The notes under the pieces: generated by a model
Databases searched by the model: none
The model's input: only the letters and a program-made list of their open reading frames with translations
What the model was told of the DNA's origin: nothing
Position numbers and translations under genes: made by a program
Shown: positions 51,646-60,031 of the stretch, piece by piece
Position numbering within the stretch: the stretch's first letter is position 1
Layout: the number at the start of each line of letters is the position of its first letter
Origin: Bradyrhizobium sp. CSA207
GTDB lineage: Bacteria; Pseudomonadota; Alphaproteobacteria; Rhizobiales; Xanthobacteraceae
Length of the DNA: 64,000 bases
Assembly (NCBI RefSeq): GCF_029051685.1
Contig: NZ_JAACFT010000019.1
Location: forward strand, 1 to 64,000
Reading direction: 5' to 3'

Positions 51646-52250
51646 CGAAAAAATCCCATTGCAGAGCGGCCTCCTTGCCGGCGCCCTCGAACTCATTGGC
51701 AAGCTTCGGCCGCTGTTGTCATAGTCGGTCCAGACATAGTAGCGGTTCAACCGGCCGTGGCGGCGGGCGAATCCCGAAGATCCGCGTAAGCGGCCTGTCC
51801 TCGCACGACAAGCGCATTGGCGAGCGCGCACCCAAGATATTTAACGACCACGCCCTGGCGCCCCTGCTCGGTGCCTGCTTTCCGCGCTCGGTGAGGCCGC
51901 GAGCATCGCCTACGGCATGGCCCCCGGCGATTTCCGGGCCCAGGCGGCCGAAGCGGATTAGCGGCGCCCCGGGCCCGGCGGTCGGCCAGCCAGAAAAGCC
52001 AAGCCGAACCCATTATTTGAGCAAAAACCTCAGGGCTTTTCGGGCCTTCCCGCGGTTGCTCCATTGACTTTGGCCGATTCCCGCCTATGTTCCGGGACGA
52101 CGCGGCTCAGATCGAAGAGCGATTCCTGAGCCTGGCGCTTTGTTCGCGTGAGTCAGCACCCCCAGCTTCTTTGAGAGCGCGCCGTTTTGGGGTGGAACGC
52201 GACAGCCTTATTACCCTCGATTCCGAACGGCGGTTTCGACCAGAGGCTCA
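51646..52250. other. Gene-free stretch of about 600 bases before the RNA helicase
   Basis: No supported gene. A 39-codon frame ending at 51961 (ASIAYGMAPGDFRAQAAEAD) has no start and may be a gene remnant. The 3' 170 bases are probably the helicase 5'-UTR and promoter. On the minus strand a 105-codon frame (51747-52064) lacks any feature. Confidence 0.4.
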
Positions 52251-53816
52251 ATGTCTTTTACCCATCTCGGACTATCCGAAAAAGTCCTCGCCGCAGTGGC
52301 GGCCACAGGTTACACCACCCCAACCCCCATCCAGGAACAGGCGATCCCCCACGTCCTCGCGCGCAAGGATGTGCTCGGCATCGCCCAGACAGGCACCGGC
52401 AAGACTGCAGCCTTCGTGCTGCCGATGCTCACCATTCTCGAAAAGGGTCGCGCCCGCGCGCGCATGCCGCGAACCCTGATCCTGGAGCCGACCCGCGAGC
52501 TCGCGGCGCAGGTCAAGGAGAACTTCGACCGCTACGGCGCCGGCCAGAAGCTCAACGTTGCGCTCCTGATCGGCGGCGTTTCGTTCGGTGACCAGGACGC
52601 CAAGTTGACGCGCGGCGTCGACGTGCTGATCGCAACCCCCGGCCGTCTGCTCGACCATACCGAGCGTGGCGGTCTCCTGCTCACCGGCGTCGAACTGCTC
52701 GTCATCGACGAAGCCGACCGCATGCTGGACATGGGCTTCATTCCCGACATCGAGCGCGTCTGCAAGCTCGTCCCGTTCACGCGGCAGACCCTGTTCTTCA
52801 CCGCGACCATGCCGCCGGAAATCCGGCGCATCACCGAGACCTTCCTGCACAATCCGCAAAAGGTGGAAGTTTCCAAGCCCGCCACCACCGCCGTCACAGT
52901 CACGCAGTGCCAGGTCCCGGCCGGGCGCGAGGCGCATGAGAAGCGCGAATTGCTGCGACGCCTGCTGCGCGAGGCCAAGGATCTCAAGAACGCGATCATC
53001 TTCTGCAATCGCAAGCGCGAAGTCGCCGTCGTTCACAAATCGCTCCAGAAGCACGGCTTCAGCGTCGGCGCCCTGCACGGCGACATGGACCAGTCGGCCC
53101 GCACGGCGGCGCTCGAACAGTTCCGGAAGGGCGAGCTACCGCTGTTGGTGGCCTCCGACGTCGCCGCCCGCGGCCTCGACATCCCTGCGGTCAGCCACGT
53201 CTTCAATTTCGACGTCCCCCACCATCCCGACGACTATGTTCACCGCGTCGGCCGCACCGGCCGCGCGGGCCGTAGCGGCATGGCGATTTCGCTCGTGACG
53301 CCGCTCGACCAGAAGTCGATGGTGGCGATCGAAAAGCTGATCGGCCAGAGCATTCCGCGCGCCGAAGGCGACTTCGAGGTACACGCCGGCACGTCCGAAC
53401 AGAGCGAGCGTCCGCGCGAGTCGCGTGGGCGGGAACGCGATCGCTCCCGCGGCGGACGCGGCAAATCGCGTCGCGGCCACGAGCCGCGTGGCGAGGCACC
53501 GCAGCCCACCGAGGCGAGACCCTCGGTCGACGCCAGGCCTGCGGCCGACACAAGGCCTGCGGCCGAAGCGCGGCCCGCACGCGAGGCAAGACCTGCTCGC
53601 GAAGAACGGCCCGCGCGCGAAGCACGGCCGCCGCGTGAAGCACGGCCATCATCCGAGCCGCGCGGCGGCTCGCGCCAACAGGCCAATCCGCCCCATGTGC
53701 CGTCGATCGGCCGTCCCGAGCCGCGCCGCCAGCGCGAAGCCGATTCCGAGCCTGGCGATCACTCGCATCTTCCGGCATTCCTGCTGCGGCCGGTTCGCTC
53801 ACCGGCGGGCGCCTGA
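52251..53816 (+). CDS. DEAD-box RNA helicase, RhlE type
   Basis: 521 residues. All DEAD motifs: Q motif, AQTGTGKT (I), PTRELA (Ia), DEADRMLD (II), FFTATMP (III), SDVAARGLD (V) and HRVGRTGRAG (VI). The C-terminal 140 residues are basic and repetitive (ARPAREARPAREERPARE), a disordered RNA-binding tail. RhlE-type enzymes act in ribosome assembly, RNA decay and cold adaptation. The ATG at 52251 has AGAGGCTCA upstream. Confidence 0.94.
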   Translation: MSFTHLGLSEKVLAAVAATGYTTPTPIQEQAIPHVLARKDVLGIAQTGTGKTAAFVLPMLTILEKGRARARMPRTLILEPTRELAAQVKENFDRYGAGQKLNVALLIGGVSFGDQDAKLTRGVDVLIATPGRLLDHTERGGLLLTGVELLVIDEADRMLDMGFIPDIERVCKLVPFTRQTLFFTATMPPEIRRITETFLHNPQKVEVSKPATTAVTVTQCQVPAGREAHEKRELLRRLLREAKDLKNAIIFCNRKREVAVVHKSLQKHGFSVGALHGDMDQSARTAALEQFRKGELPLLVASDVAARGLDIPAVSHVFNFDVPHHPDDYVHRVGRTGRAGRSGMAISLVTPLDQKSMVAIEKLIGQSIPRAEGDFEVHAGTSEQSERPRESRGRERDRSRGGRGKSRRGHEPRGEAPQPTEARPSVDARPAADTRPAAEARPAREARPAREERPAREARPPREARPSSEPRGGSRQQANPPHVPSIGRPEPRRQREADSEPGDHSHLPAFLLRPVRSPAGA

Positions 53817-53928
53817 ACGCTCCAGCGAGCGGCCGTTTACCGGCCGTTCACGATCGTCCGTTAGCCTACGAACATAATTTAAGTATTGCAGCGATCGGCG
53901 GCGCACCGGTCGCCGTGGGGAATGTTCA

Positions 53929-54996
53929 GTGGTCAACGTGCTCGATGAACACGAACGCACGATGGCGTTCGCCGAAGTGGCGCTCGGTCAAATCCGCTCG
54001 CTCCGGCAAACCGCAATCCCCCGCAATTACGAAATCTGGTACGTCTACGCCACCGGCTACAACGCCCCGCTCAACAAGATCATCAACGAGACGTTGGCGC
54101 GCAGCGGCAAGCTGTCCGAAGCCGATCTCGAGCAGATCTACGAGACCTATCTCTCCCACATCAAGACCACCGATCGCATCGACAAGGTGGGCGCGCGCGT
54201 CATCGGCGAGATCGACGACGTGATGAAGGTGCTGAGCGACGCGCTCGGCATGACCGGCTCCTACGACGCCAACCTGTCGGGCGCGACCGAAAAATTGTCG
54301 TCGGCCAAGAGCCGCGAGCAGATCAAGGCGGTCGTCGAGAGCCTGGTGCGCTCGACCAGCGAGATGCGCGAGACCAACAAGGCGCTGGAAGACCGGCTGA
54401 CGCTATCGAAGAGCGAGATCAGCAATCTCCAGCACAGCCTCGAGGCAATCCGGGCCGAGAGCCTGACCGATCCACTCACGGGCCTGGGCAATCGCAAATA
54501 TTTCGACCGCATGATCGGCATGGCCGTGCAGAGCGCGCTTGCAAGCGGCGAGCCGCTGTCGCTGCTGCTGTTCGACATCGATCACTTCAAGTCGTTCAAC
54601 GATTCCTATGGCCATCTCACCGGCGACCAGGTGCTGCGCCTGGTCGGACTGTCCATGAAACAGACCATCAAGGGCCAGGACATCACCGCGCGCTATGGCG
54701 GCGAGGAGTTCGCCGTCCTGCTGCCCAACACCGCGCTGCGCCAGGCCCTCACGGTCGCCGATCACATCCGCCGCGCCGTAATGGCGAAGGAATTGAAGAA
54801 GAAATCGACCGGCGAGATCCTCGGTCGCGTCACCATCTCCGTCGGCGTCTCCATGCTCAAGCAGGGTGACGACACCGACGCGCTGATCGAACGCGCGGAT
54901 GCCTGCCTCTACGCCGCCAAGCGCAACGGCCGCAACCGCGTGATCTGCGAAGCCGATCCGGAATACGCGATCGAGACCCACAACCGGGTGGCGTGA
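53929..54996 (+). CDS. GGDEF-domain diguanylate cyclase
   Basis: 355 residues, soluble. The N-terminal 170 residues are helical with coiled-coil character (RLTLSKSEISNLQHSLEAIR). The GGDEF domain follows: DPLTGLGNRKYFDRM, FDIDHFKSFND, the active-site RYGGEEF (about 255-261). The I-site (RxxD four residues before) is not clear. Should make c-di-GMP for receptors such as the PilZ proteins near the left edge. GTG start at 53929. Confidence 0.9.
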   Translation: MVNVLDEHERTMAFAEVALGQIRSLRQTAIPRNYEIWYVYATGYNAPLNKIINETLARSGKLSEADLEQIYETYLSHIKTTDRIDKVGARVIGEIDDVMKVLSDALGMTGSYDANLSGATEKLSSAKSREQIKAVVESLVRSTSEMRETNKALEDRLTLSKSEISNLQHSLEAIRAESLTDPLTGLGNRKYFDRMIGMAVQSALASGEPLSLLLFDIDHFKSFNDSYGHLTGDQVLRLVGLSMKQTIKGQDITARYGGEEFAVLLPNTALRQALTVADHIRRAVMAKELKKKSTGEILGRVTISVGVSMLKQGDDTDALIERADACLYAAKRNGRNRVICEADPEYAIETHNRVA

Positions 54997-55017
54997 CGTT
55001 TCCTGCACAAGCGCACG

Positions 55018-55124
55018 ACCCTCATGGTAAGGAGCCGCAAAGCGGCATCTCGAACCATGCAGGCCCCGCTCTCACCGGCGGCCATCCTTCGAGACGCGCG
55101 CAAGAGCGCGCTCCTCAGGATGAG
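55018..55124. repeat. Dispersed palindromic repeat, family A, copy 2
   Basis: Matches copy 1 in modules CCATCCTTCGAGACGCGCGC and GCGCTCCTCAGGATGAGG plus a decayed left half (CTCATGGTAAGGAGCCGC). It ends just beside the TfoX-like stop codon. Confidence 0.75.
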
Positions 55125-55125
55125 G

Positions 55126-55590
55126 TCAAGCGCTCCGCTTGGCTGGCTTGCGAAGCGGGCTTGTGCTGGCCTTCTTCGGCGCTTTCGCAGGCTTGGCGGC
55201 CTTCTTCGTCGGCTTGTTCACTGCTTTCTTCGCCGTACTCTTCGCCGTGTTCTTCGCTTTGGGCCGCTTCTTCACCTTGGCGCGCCCGGCGGCGGCGAGA
55301 GCCGCCCTCGCCCATTGCGCAAGCTCCTCGGAATCGTCGAACAGCCGCGCGGGCAATTGCCAGTACGAGTTCACCGTGACCGTCTTGGCGCGGGTCTGGT
55401 ACTGGAACGGCTTTGAGCCTTCGGCCTCATAGCCCGGGATGGTCTGCTCGTCGGCGCGGAAGAACAGGCCGGCGCGCAAGGCGAGCGCGAAGTTGATGCC
55501 GTCGGCGGAGATGCCGTAGCCGGAAAACATTTTTCGGATGGTGACGGGGCCGAAATCGGCGAAGAGGTCGATCAGGAATTCGCGGTCCAT
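55126..55590 (-). CDS. TfoX N-terminal-domain protein with lysine-rich histone-like tail
   Basis: 154 residues. Residues 1-95 are a TfoX/Sxy N-terminal domain (FGPVTIRKMFSGYGI, LRAGLFFRADEQT, SYWQLPARLFDD). Residues 100-154 are nearly all Lys, Ala, Pro and Thr (KKRPKAKNTAKSTAKK, TKKAAKPAKAPKKAS), as in histone H1-like tails, so a nucleic-acid binding role is likely. Sxy/TfoX helps CRP regulate competence in gammaproteobacteria; that role is not established in alphas. No competence gene nearby. Confidence 0.8.
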   Translation of the reverse strand: MDREFLIDLFADFGPVTIRKMFSGYGISADGINFALALRAGLFFRADEQTIPGYEAEGSKPFQYQTRAKTVTVNSYWQLPARLFDDSEELAQWARAALAAAGRAKVKKRPKAKNTAKSTAKKAVNKPTKKAAKPAKAPKKASTSPLRKPAKRSA

Positions 55591-55633
55591 GAGGGGCTTC
55601 CCGGAGCGAGCAGGCGAGCCTTCATACCACCGC

Positions 55634-55750
55634 CGTCATTGCGAGCGAAGCGAAGCAATCCAGACTGCCGCCGCAGAGACAGCCTGGATTGCTTCGTCGC
55701 ATCCGCGCAAAATTGCTCCGCAATTTTGTCGCGAGCTCCTCGCAATGACG
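55634..55750. repeat. Dispersed palindromic repeat, family B, copy 2
   Basis: CGTCATTGCGAGCGAAGCGA ... GCGCAAAATTGCTCCGCAAT ... CTCGCAATGACG: the same element as at 38961-39076 but inverted. It sits 8 bases after the sufA stop codon on the opposite side, i.e. downstream of the suf operon. Confidence 0.85.
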
Positions 55751-55757
55751 GGGAGAA

Positions 55758-56153
55758 CTACCCGTCGATCTTCGCCGGCCGCAGTTCGACCGACTCGCCG
55801 CAGCCGCAGGCGGAGATCTGGTTGGGGTTGTTGAAGACGAACTGGGCCTGCATCTTGTCGGCCTTGTAGTCCATCTCGGTGCCGAGCAGGAACAGCACGG
55901 CCTTGGGATCGACCAGGATCTTGACGCCCTTGTCCTCGACGACCTCGTCGGTCGGGCGGACGTCATGGGCGTATTCGACCGTGTAGGATTGCCCGGCGCA
56001 GCCGCCGTTCTTCACGCCGACGCGCAGGCCCACGATCTCGGAATCGGCGCGCTGGGTCAGCTCGGTAATTCGCTGCGCGGCAGCGTCCGTCAGCCGCATC
56101 ACCTGCGGGCGGGGCCGCTTCGGCTTGACTGGAGCTGATGATACCTGGGTCAT
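55758..56153 (-). CDS. sufA: A-type Fe-S cluster carrier (SufA/IscA/HesB)
   Basis: 131 residues with a longer N-terminal extension than usual. Cluster ligands: Cys in GVKNGGCAGQSY and the C-terminal pair SACGCGES. Accepts Fe-S clusters from SufBCD and passes them to apoproteins. Last gene of the suf operon, 71 bases after the DUF59 gene. Confidence 0.93.
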   Translation of the reverse strand: MTQVSSAPVKPKRPRPQVMRLTDAAAQRITELTQRADSEIVGLRVGVKNGGCAGQSYTVEYAHDVRPTDEVVEDKGVKILVDPKAVLFLLGTEMDYKADKMQAQFVFNNPNQISACGCGESVELRPAKIDG

Positions 56154-56224
56154 GTCTGTTATGTGGTCCGTTCGGATGCGATTTCAATCCAGCAAGTTCA
56201 ATGCCAACGCGCGTTTCGCCGCAC

Positions 56225-56596
56225 TTACCACATGTTAAGCACGAGGCGGGCCTCGTCGCTCATGCGTTCGGGCGTCCAGGCCGGTTCCCAGACGACCTTG
56301 ACGTCGACCACGCCGACACCGGGGACGCTGGCAACCGCGTTCTCGACCATGGTCGGCAGCTCGCCGGCGGCCGGGCAGTTCGGCGTCGTTAGCGTCATCT
56401 GCACGTCGACGGAGCGGTCGTCCTTGATCTCGACCTTGTAGATCAGGCCGAGCTCGTAGATGTCGGCCGGAATTTCCGGGTCGAACACGGTCTTCAGTCC
56501 GGCAATGATCTCGGTGGTGAGACGCTCGGTCTCCTCCGGCGGCAGCGCCGACTGGGTTTCCATCGGATTGGCTTTGATTTCGGCCGTATCACTCAT
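56225..56596 (-). CDS. DUF59/MIP18-family Fe-S assembly protein (SufT-like)
   Basis: 123 residues. DUF59 signature: GLKTVFDPEIPADIYELGLIY, then TLTTPNCPAAGELP with the conserved Cys, and VDVKVVWEPAWTPERMSDEAR at the end. Maturation factor of Fe-S proteins. The ATG overlaps the sufS stop (ATGA). Confidence 0.92.
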   Translation of the reverse strand: MSDTAEIKANPMETQSALPPEETERLTTEIIAGLKTVFDPEIPADIYELGLIYKVEIKDDRSVDVQMTLTTPNCPAAGELPTMVENAVASVPGVGVVDVKVVWEPAWTPERMSDEARLVLNMW

Positions 56597-57840
56597 GCGA
56601 ACATATCCCGCGCCTTCAAAAGCGCCTGAACCAGATGATCGACTTCTTCCCGCGTATTATACATGCCGAACGACGCCCGGCATGTGGCGGTTACGTTGAA
56701 CCGCTCTAAAAGCGGCATCACGCAATGGGTGCCGGCGCGCACCGCGATGCCCTGGCGGTCGATCACGGTGGCGACGTCGTGGGCATGCGCGCCCTTGAGC
56801 TCGAACGAGATCACCGGGCCCTTGCCCCGCGCCGTGCCGATCAGCCGCAGCGAGTTGATTTCCCGCAGCTTCTCCTGGGCGTAGGTGACGAGGTCGTGCT
56901 CGTGCGCGGCGATGCGCTCCTTGCCGATCGAGTTGACGTAGTCGATGGCCGCGCCGAGGCCGACGGCCTCGACGATCGGCGGAGTGCCTGCCTCGAACTT
57001 GTGCGGCGGGTCGCCATAGGTGACCCAATCCTTCGCGACCTCGCGGATCATCTCGCCGCCGCCGTTGAAAGGCCGCATCGCGACGAGGTGCTCGTGCTTG
57101 GCATAGAGCGCGCCGATGCCGGTCGGACCATAAACCTTGTGACCGGTGAACGCGTAGAAATCGCAGTCGAGGTCCTGCACGTCGATGGGCAGGTGCACCG
57201 CGCCTTGCGCACCGTCGACCAACACCGGAATGCCGCGGTCGTGAGCCAGCCGCACGACCTCCTTGATCGGAACGAACGTCCCGAGCGCGTTCGACATCTG
57301 CGTGATGGCGACCAGCTTGGTCTTCGGCGTCAGCAGCTTCTCGAACTCGTCGATCAGGAAGTTGCCTTCGTCATCCACGGGCGCCCATTTGATCACTGCG
57401 CCGTGGCGTTCCCTGAGGAAATGCCAGGGCACGATGTTGGAATGATGCTCCATGATCGAGAGGACGATCTCATCGCCCTGCTTGATGTTCGGCTCGCCCC
57501 AGGACGACGCCACGAGGTTGATCGCCTCGGTGACGTTGCGGGTGAAGATGATCTCCTCGGTGCGGCTCGCATTGACGAACTGCGCGACTTTTGCCCGCGC
57601 GCCCTCGTAGGCCTCCGTCGCGGCATTGGCGAGGTAGTGCAGGCCGCGATGCACGTTGGCGTATTCGGATACATAAGCCTGCGTCATGCGATCGAGCACG
57701 GACTGCGGCTTCTGCGCGGAGGCAGCGTTATCCAGATAGACCAGCGGCTTGCCGTAGACCTTCATGGCGAGCGCCGGAAAGTCCTGGCGCACGCGCGCGA
57801 CGTCATAGGCTCCGTTCTTGACTGCAGGATGCGTGCTCAT
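56593..57840 (-). CDS. sufS: Cysteine desulfurase SufS (group II)
   Basis: 415 residues. PLP lysine in FTGHKVYGPTG; active-site Cys in RAGTHCVMPLLERF, in the position and short loop typical of SufS. It provides persulfide sulfur, normally with SufE/SufU, which are not in the window. Overlaps sufD by the ATGA type. Confidence 0.95.
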   Translation of the reverse strand: MSTHPAVKNGAYDVARVRQDFPALAMKVYGKPLVYLDNAASAQKPQSVLDRMTQAYVSEYANVHRGLHYLANAATEAYEGARAKVAQFVNASRTEEIIFTRNVTEAINLVASSWGEPNIKQGDEIVLSIMEHHSNIVPWHFLRERHGAVIKWAPVDDEGNFLIDEFEKLLTPKTKLVAITQMSNALGTFVPIKEVVRLAHDRGIPVLVDGAQGAVHLPIDVQDLDCDFYAFTGHKVYGPTGIGALYAKHEHLVAMRPFNGGGEMIREVAKDWVTYGDPPHKFEAGTPPIVEAVGLGAAIDYVNSIGKERIAAHEHDLVTYAQEKLREINSLRLIGTARGKGPVISFELKGAHAHDVATVIDRQGIAVRAGTHCVMPLLERFNVTATCRASFGMYNTREEVDHLVQALLKARDMFA

Positions 57841-59138
57841 GACCGCCGCTCCAGCCAGCGCTCGGCGATGCCGATCACGTGCTCGCGCAGATTATCATCG
57901 GCGATCTGCTCGATCGCCTCGCCGACGAAGGCCTGGATCAGCAGCGCCTGGGCCTGCTTCTCCGGCAGACCGCGTGCCTTCAGGTAGAACAGCAGGTTAT
58001 CGTCGAGCGCGCCGGCGGTGGCGCCGTGGCCGCAGGAGACGTCGTCGGCAAAGATCTCAAGCTCGGGCTTGTTGTCGGCTTCGGCTTCATCGGAGAGCAG
58101 CAGCGCGCGGGTCATCATCTTGCCGTCGGTCTTCTGCGCGTCGGGACGGACGATGATGCGGCCCTGGAATACCGAATGAGCCCGATCGTCGACCACGGCG
58201 CGGAAGATCTCGCGGCTGACGCAATTCGGCACGGCGTGATCGACCACCAGCGTGGTGTCGCCATGCTCGGTCTTCTGCAACAGGTTGACGCCATTGATCG
58301 AGAGTTCGCTGCCCTCGCCTGCAAACATGATGAAGCCTTGGAGCCGACTGACCGCAGCGCCGCTGGTCATGTTGAAGAAGTTGACCTTGGTGTTGGCGCC
58401 GACGGTGACGAATTGCGAGGTGATGTTCACCGCGTCAGGCGCATCGTCCAGCAGGCGGATATGCGCGACGTCGGCGTCGTCGCCAATCGAGACGATGACG
58501 GCATCATTGACCTGGTAGGCCTTGGCGCCAGCGACAAAGCTCTCGATGATGGTGGCGCGGGCACCCTTCCCGATCGCGACCTGCGAGCGGGTGAAGGCCG
58601 AGGCCGAATCAGTAGTCGCGACATGAATGATCTGGATCGGCGCAGACAGCTGAGCGCCATCCGCAATCGACAGCACGACACCATCGCTTGCCATGGCCGC
58701 GTTGAGGGAGATCACGGCATCGACCGCCGCAGTCTTCAGGAGACCGGCGTCTTTCTCCAATGTCTCTCGCAGAGTTTTGAAGCCCACCTCGGAGGCGAGC
58801 GCCTTCACGTCGGACAGACCGGCCGCGAACACGCCATCGACCAGCACCAGTTTGCGCGCGCCGGCGACCGCATGCGCCTTCACGGCGTCGGCCGCGCTCG
58901 CCAACGCCGCGGCATCGGGCGCTGCCGCCAGCGGCAGCACCTCGCCGACCAGCGCACGCAGATCGGTGTATTTCCATTCCTCGATCCGGCGGTGCGGCAG
59001 GCCGAGACGCTCATAGGTCTCGAACGCCTCGCGGCGGGCCGCGATCACCGCGGGCGAACCCGGCAGCCGGCCTTCGGCGCTGGTGAAGAGATCGCTCACC
59101 GCGCGGCCCTTTCCGGTCTTTGCCACAGCAACGTTCAT
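57837..59138 (-). CDS. sufD: Fe-S cluster assembly scaffold subunit SufD
   Basis: 433 residues. SufBD-type beta-helix: NITSQFVTVGANTKVNFFNM, and C-terminal SCGHGATAGALDDNLLFYLKARGLPEKQA (the His essential in SufD). Forms SufBC2D with SufB and SufC. Confidence 0.95.
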   Translation of the reverse strand: MNVAVAKTGKGRAVSDLFTSAEGRLPGSPAVIAARREAFETYERLGLPHRRIEEWKYTDLRALVGEVLPLAAAPDAAALASAADAVKAHAVAGARKLVLVDGVFAAGLSDVKALASEVGFKTLRETLEKDAGLLKTAAVDAVISLNAAMASDGVVLSIADGAQLSAPIQIIHVATTDSASAFTRSQVAIGKGARATIIESFVAGAKAYQVNDAVIVSIGDDADVAHIRLLDDAPDAVNITSQFVTVGANTKVNFFNMTSGAAVSRLQGFIMFAGEGSELSINGVNLLQKTEHGDTTLVVDHAVPNCVSREIFRAVVDDRAHSVFQGRIIVRPDAQKTDGKMMTRALLLSDEAEADNKPELEIFADDVSCGHGATAGALDDNLLFYLKARGLPEKQAQALLIQAFVGEAIEQIADDNLREHVIGIAERWLERRS

Positions 59139-59149
59139 TGCAAAATTCC

Positions 59150-59902
59150 TTACGCAGCGTCCTCGAACTGGGTGTAGCCGGACGCTTCCAGCTCAAGCGC
59201 CAGTTCCTTGTCGCCGCTCTTCACGACGCGACCACGCGACATCACGTGCACGAAATCAGGCACGATGTAGTTAAGCAGCCGCTGATAATGGGTGATGACG
59301 ACCATCGCGCGCTTGGGCGAGCGCAGCGCATTGACGCCATCGGCCGCGATGCGCAGCGCGTCGATGTCGAGGCCGGAATCCATCTCGTCGAGGATGCACA
59401 GGCTCGGCTCGAACAGCGCCATCTGCAGCACCTCATTGCGCTTCTTCTCGCCGCCGGAGAAGCCGACATTGACGCCGCGCTTGAGCATGTCTTGCGGGAT
59501 GTTCAGCGCCTTCGAGACCTCGCGGACCTTCCTGAGGAAGTCCGGCGTCGAATATTCGCTCTCGCCGCGCGCCTTGCGCTGTGCGTTCAGCGCCGTGCGC
59601 AGGAACGTCATGGTGGCAACACCGGGGATCTCGACCGGATACTGGAACGCCAGGAACACGCCCTTGGCGGCGCGCTCATCCGGGTCCATCTCCAGGAGGT
59701 CCTCTCCTTTGAACAGGATCTGGCCGTCCGTGACTTCATAGCCGGGCTTGCCGGCGATGACGTGCGAGAGCGTCGACTTGCCGGAGCCGTTCGGCCCCAT
59801 GATGGCATGCACCTCGCCCTCGTTCACGGTCAGCGTCAGCCCGTGGAGGATCTCACGCTCCTCGACACGCACCTTCAGGTCTTTCACTTCAAGCAAAGCC
59901 AT
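59150..59902 (-). CDS. sufC: Fe-S cluster assembly ATPase SufC
   Basis: 250 residues, ABC-ATPase. Walker A GPNGSGKST, ABC signature FSGGEKKRNE, Walker B LCILDEMDSGLD. ATG at 59902; an in-frame upstream ATG would lie in the repeat. Drives SufBC2D. Confidence 0.96.
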   Translation of the reverse strand: MALLEVKDLKVRVEEREILHGLTLTVNEGEVHAIMGPNGSGKSTLSHVIAGKPGYEVTDGQILFKGEDLLEMDPDERAAKGVFLAFQYPVEIPGVATMTFLRTALNAQRKARGESEYSTPDFLRKVREVSKALNIPQDMLKRGVNVGFSGGEKKRNEVLQMALFEPSLCILDEMDSGLDIDALRIAADGVNALRSPKRAMVVITHYQRLLNYIVPDFVHVMSRGRVVKSGDKELALELEASGYTQFEDAA

Positions 59903-59921
59903 TGTTCTGTTCCATCTATCC

Positions 59922-60027
59922 CCTCGTCCTGAGGGGCGCTGAAGGCGCGTCTCGAAGGATGAGGCCAACAATCTTTCGGATGCCATCCTTCGAGACGGCC
60001 GCTTTGCGGCCTCCTCAGGATGAGGCC
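59922..60027. repeat. Dispersed palindromic repeat, family A, copy 3
   Basis: CCTCGTCCTGAGGGGCGCTG ... GCGTCTCGAAGGATGAGG, then the inverted module CCATCCTTCGAGACGGCCGC ... CTCCTCAGGATGAGG. It occupies the whole gap between sufB and sufC, within the operon. Confidence 0.85.
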
Positions 60028-60031
60028 GGAG

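Noticed and set aside
51747..52064. 105-codon minus-strand frame
   Set aside because: Arg/Pro-rich with no motif, no ribosome site and codon use like an opposite-strand shadow.
128..60027. Repeats considered as CRISPR
   Set aside because: Copies are single, palindromic and far apart; no regular spacers and no cas genes.
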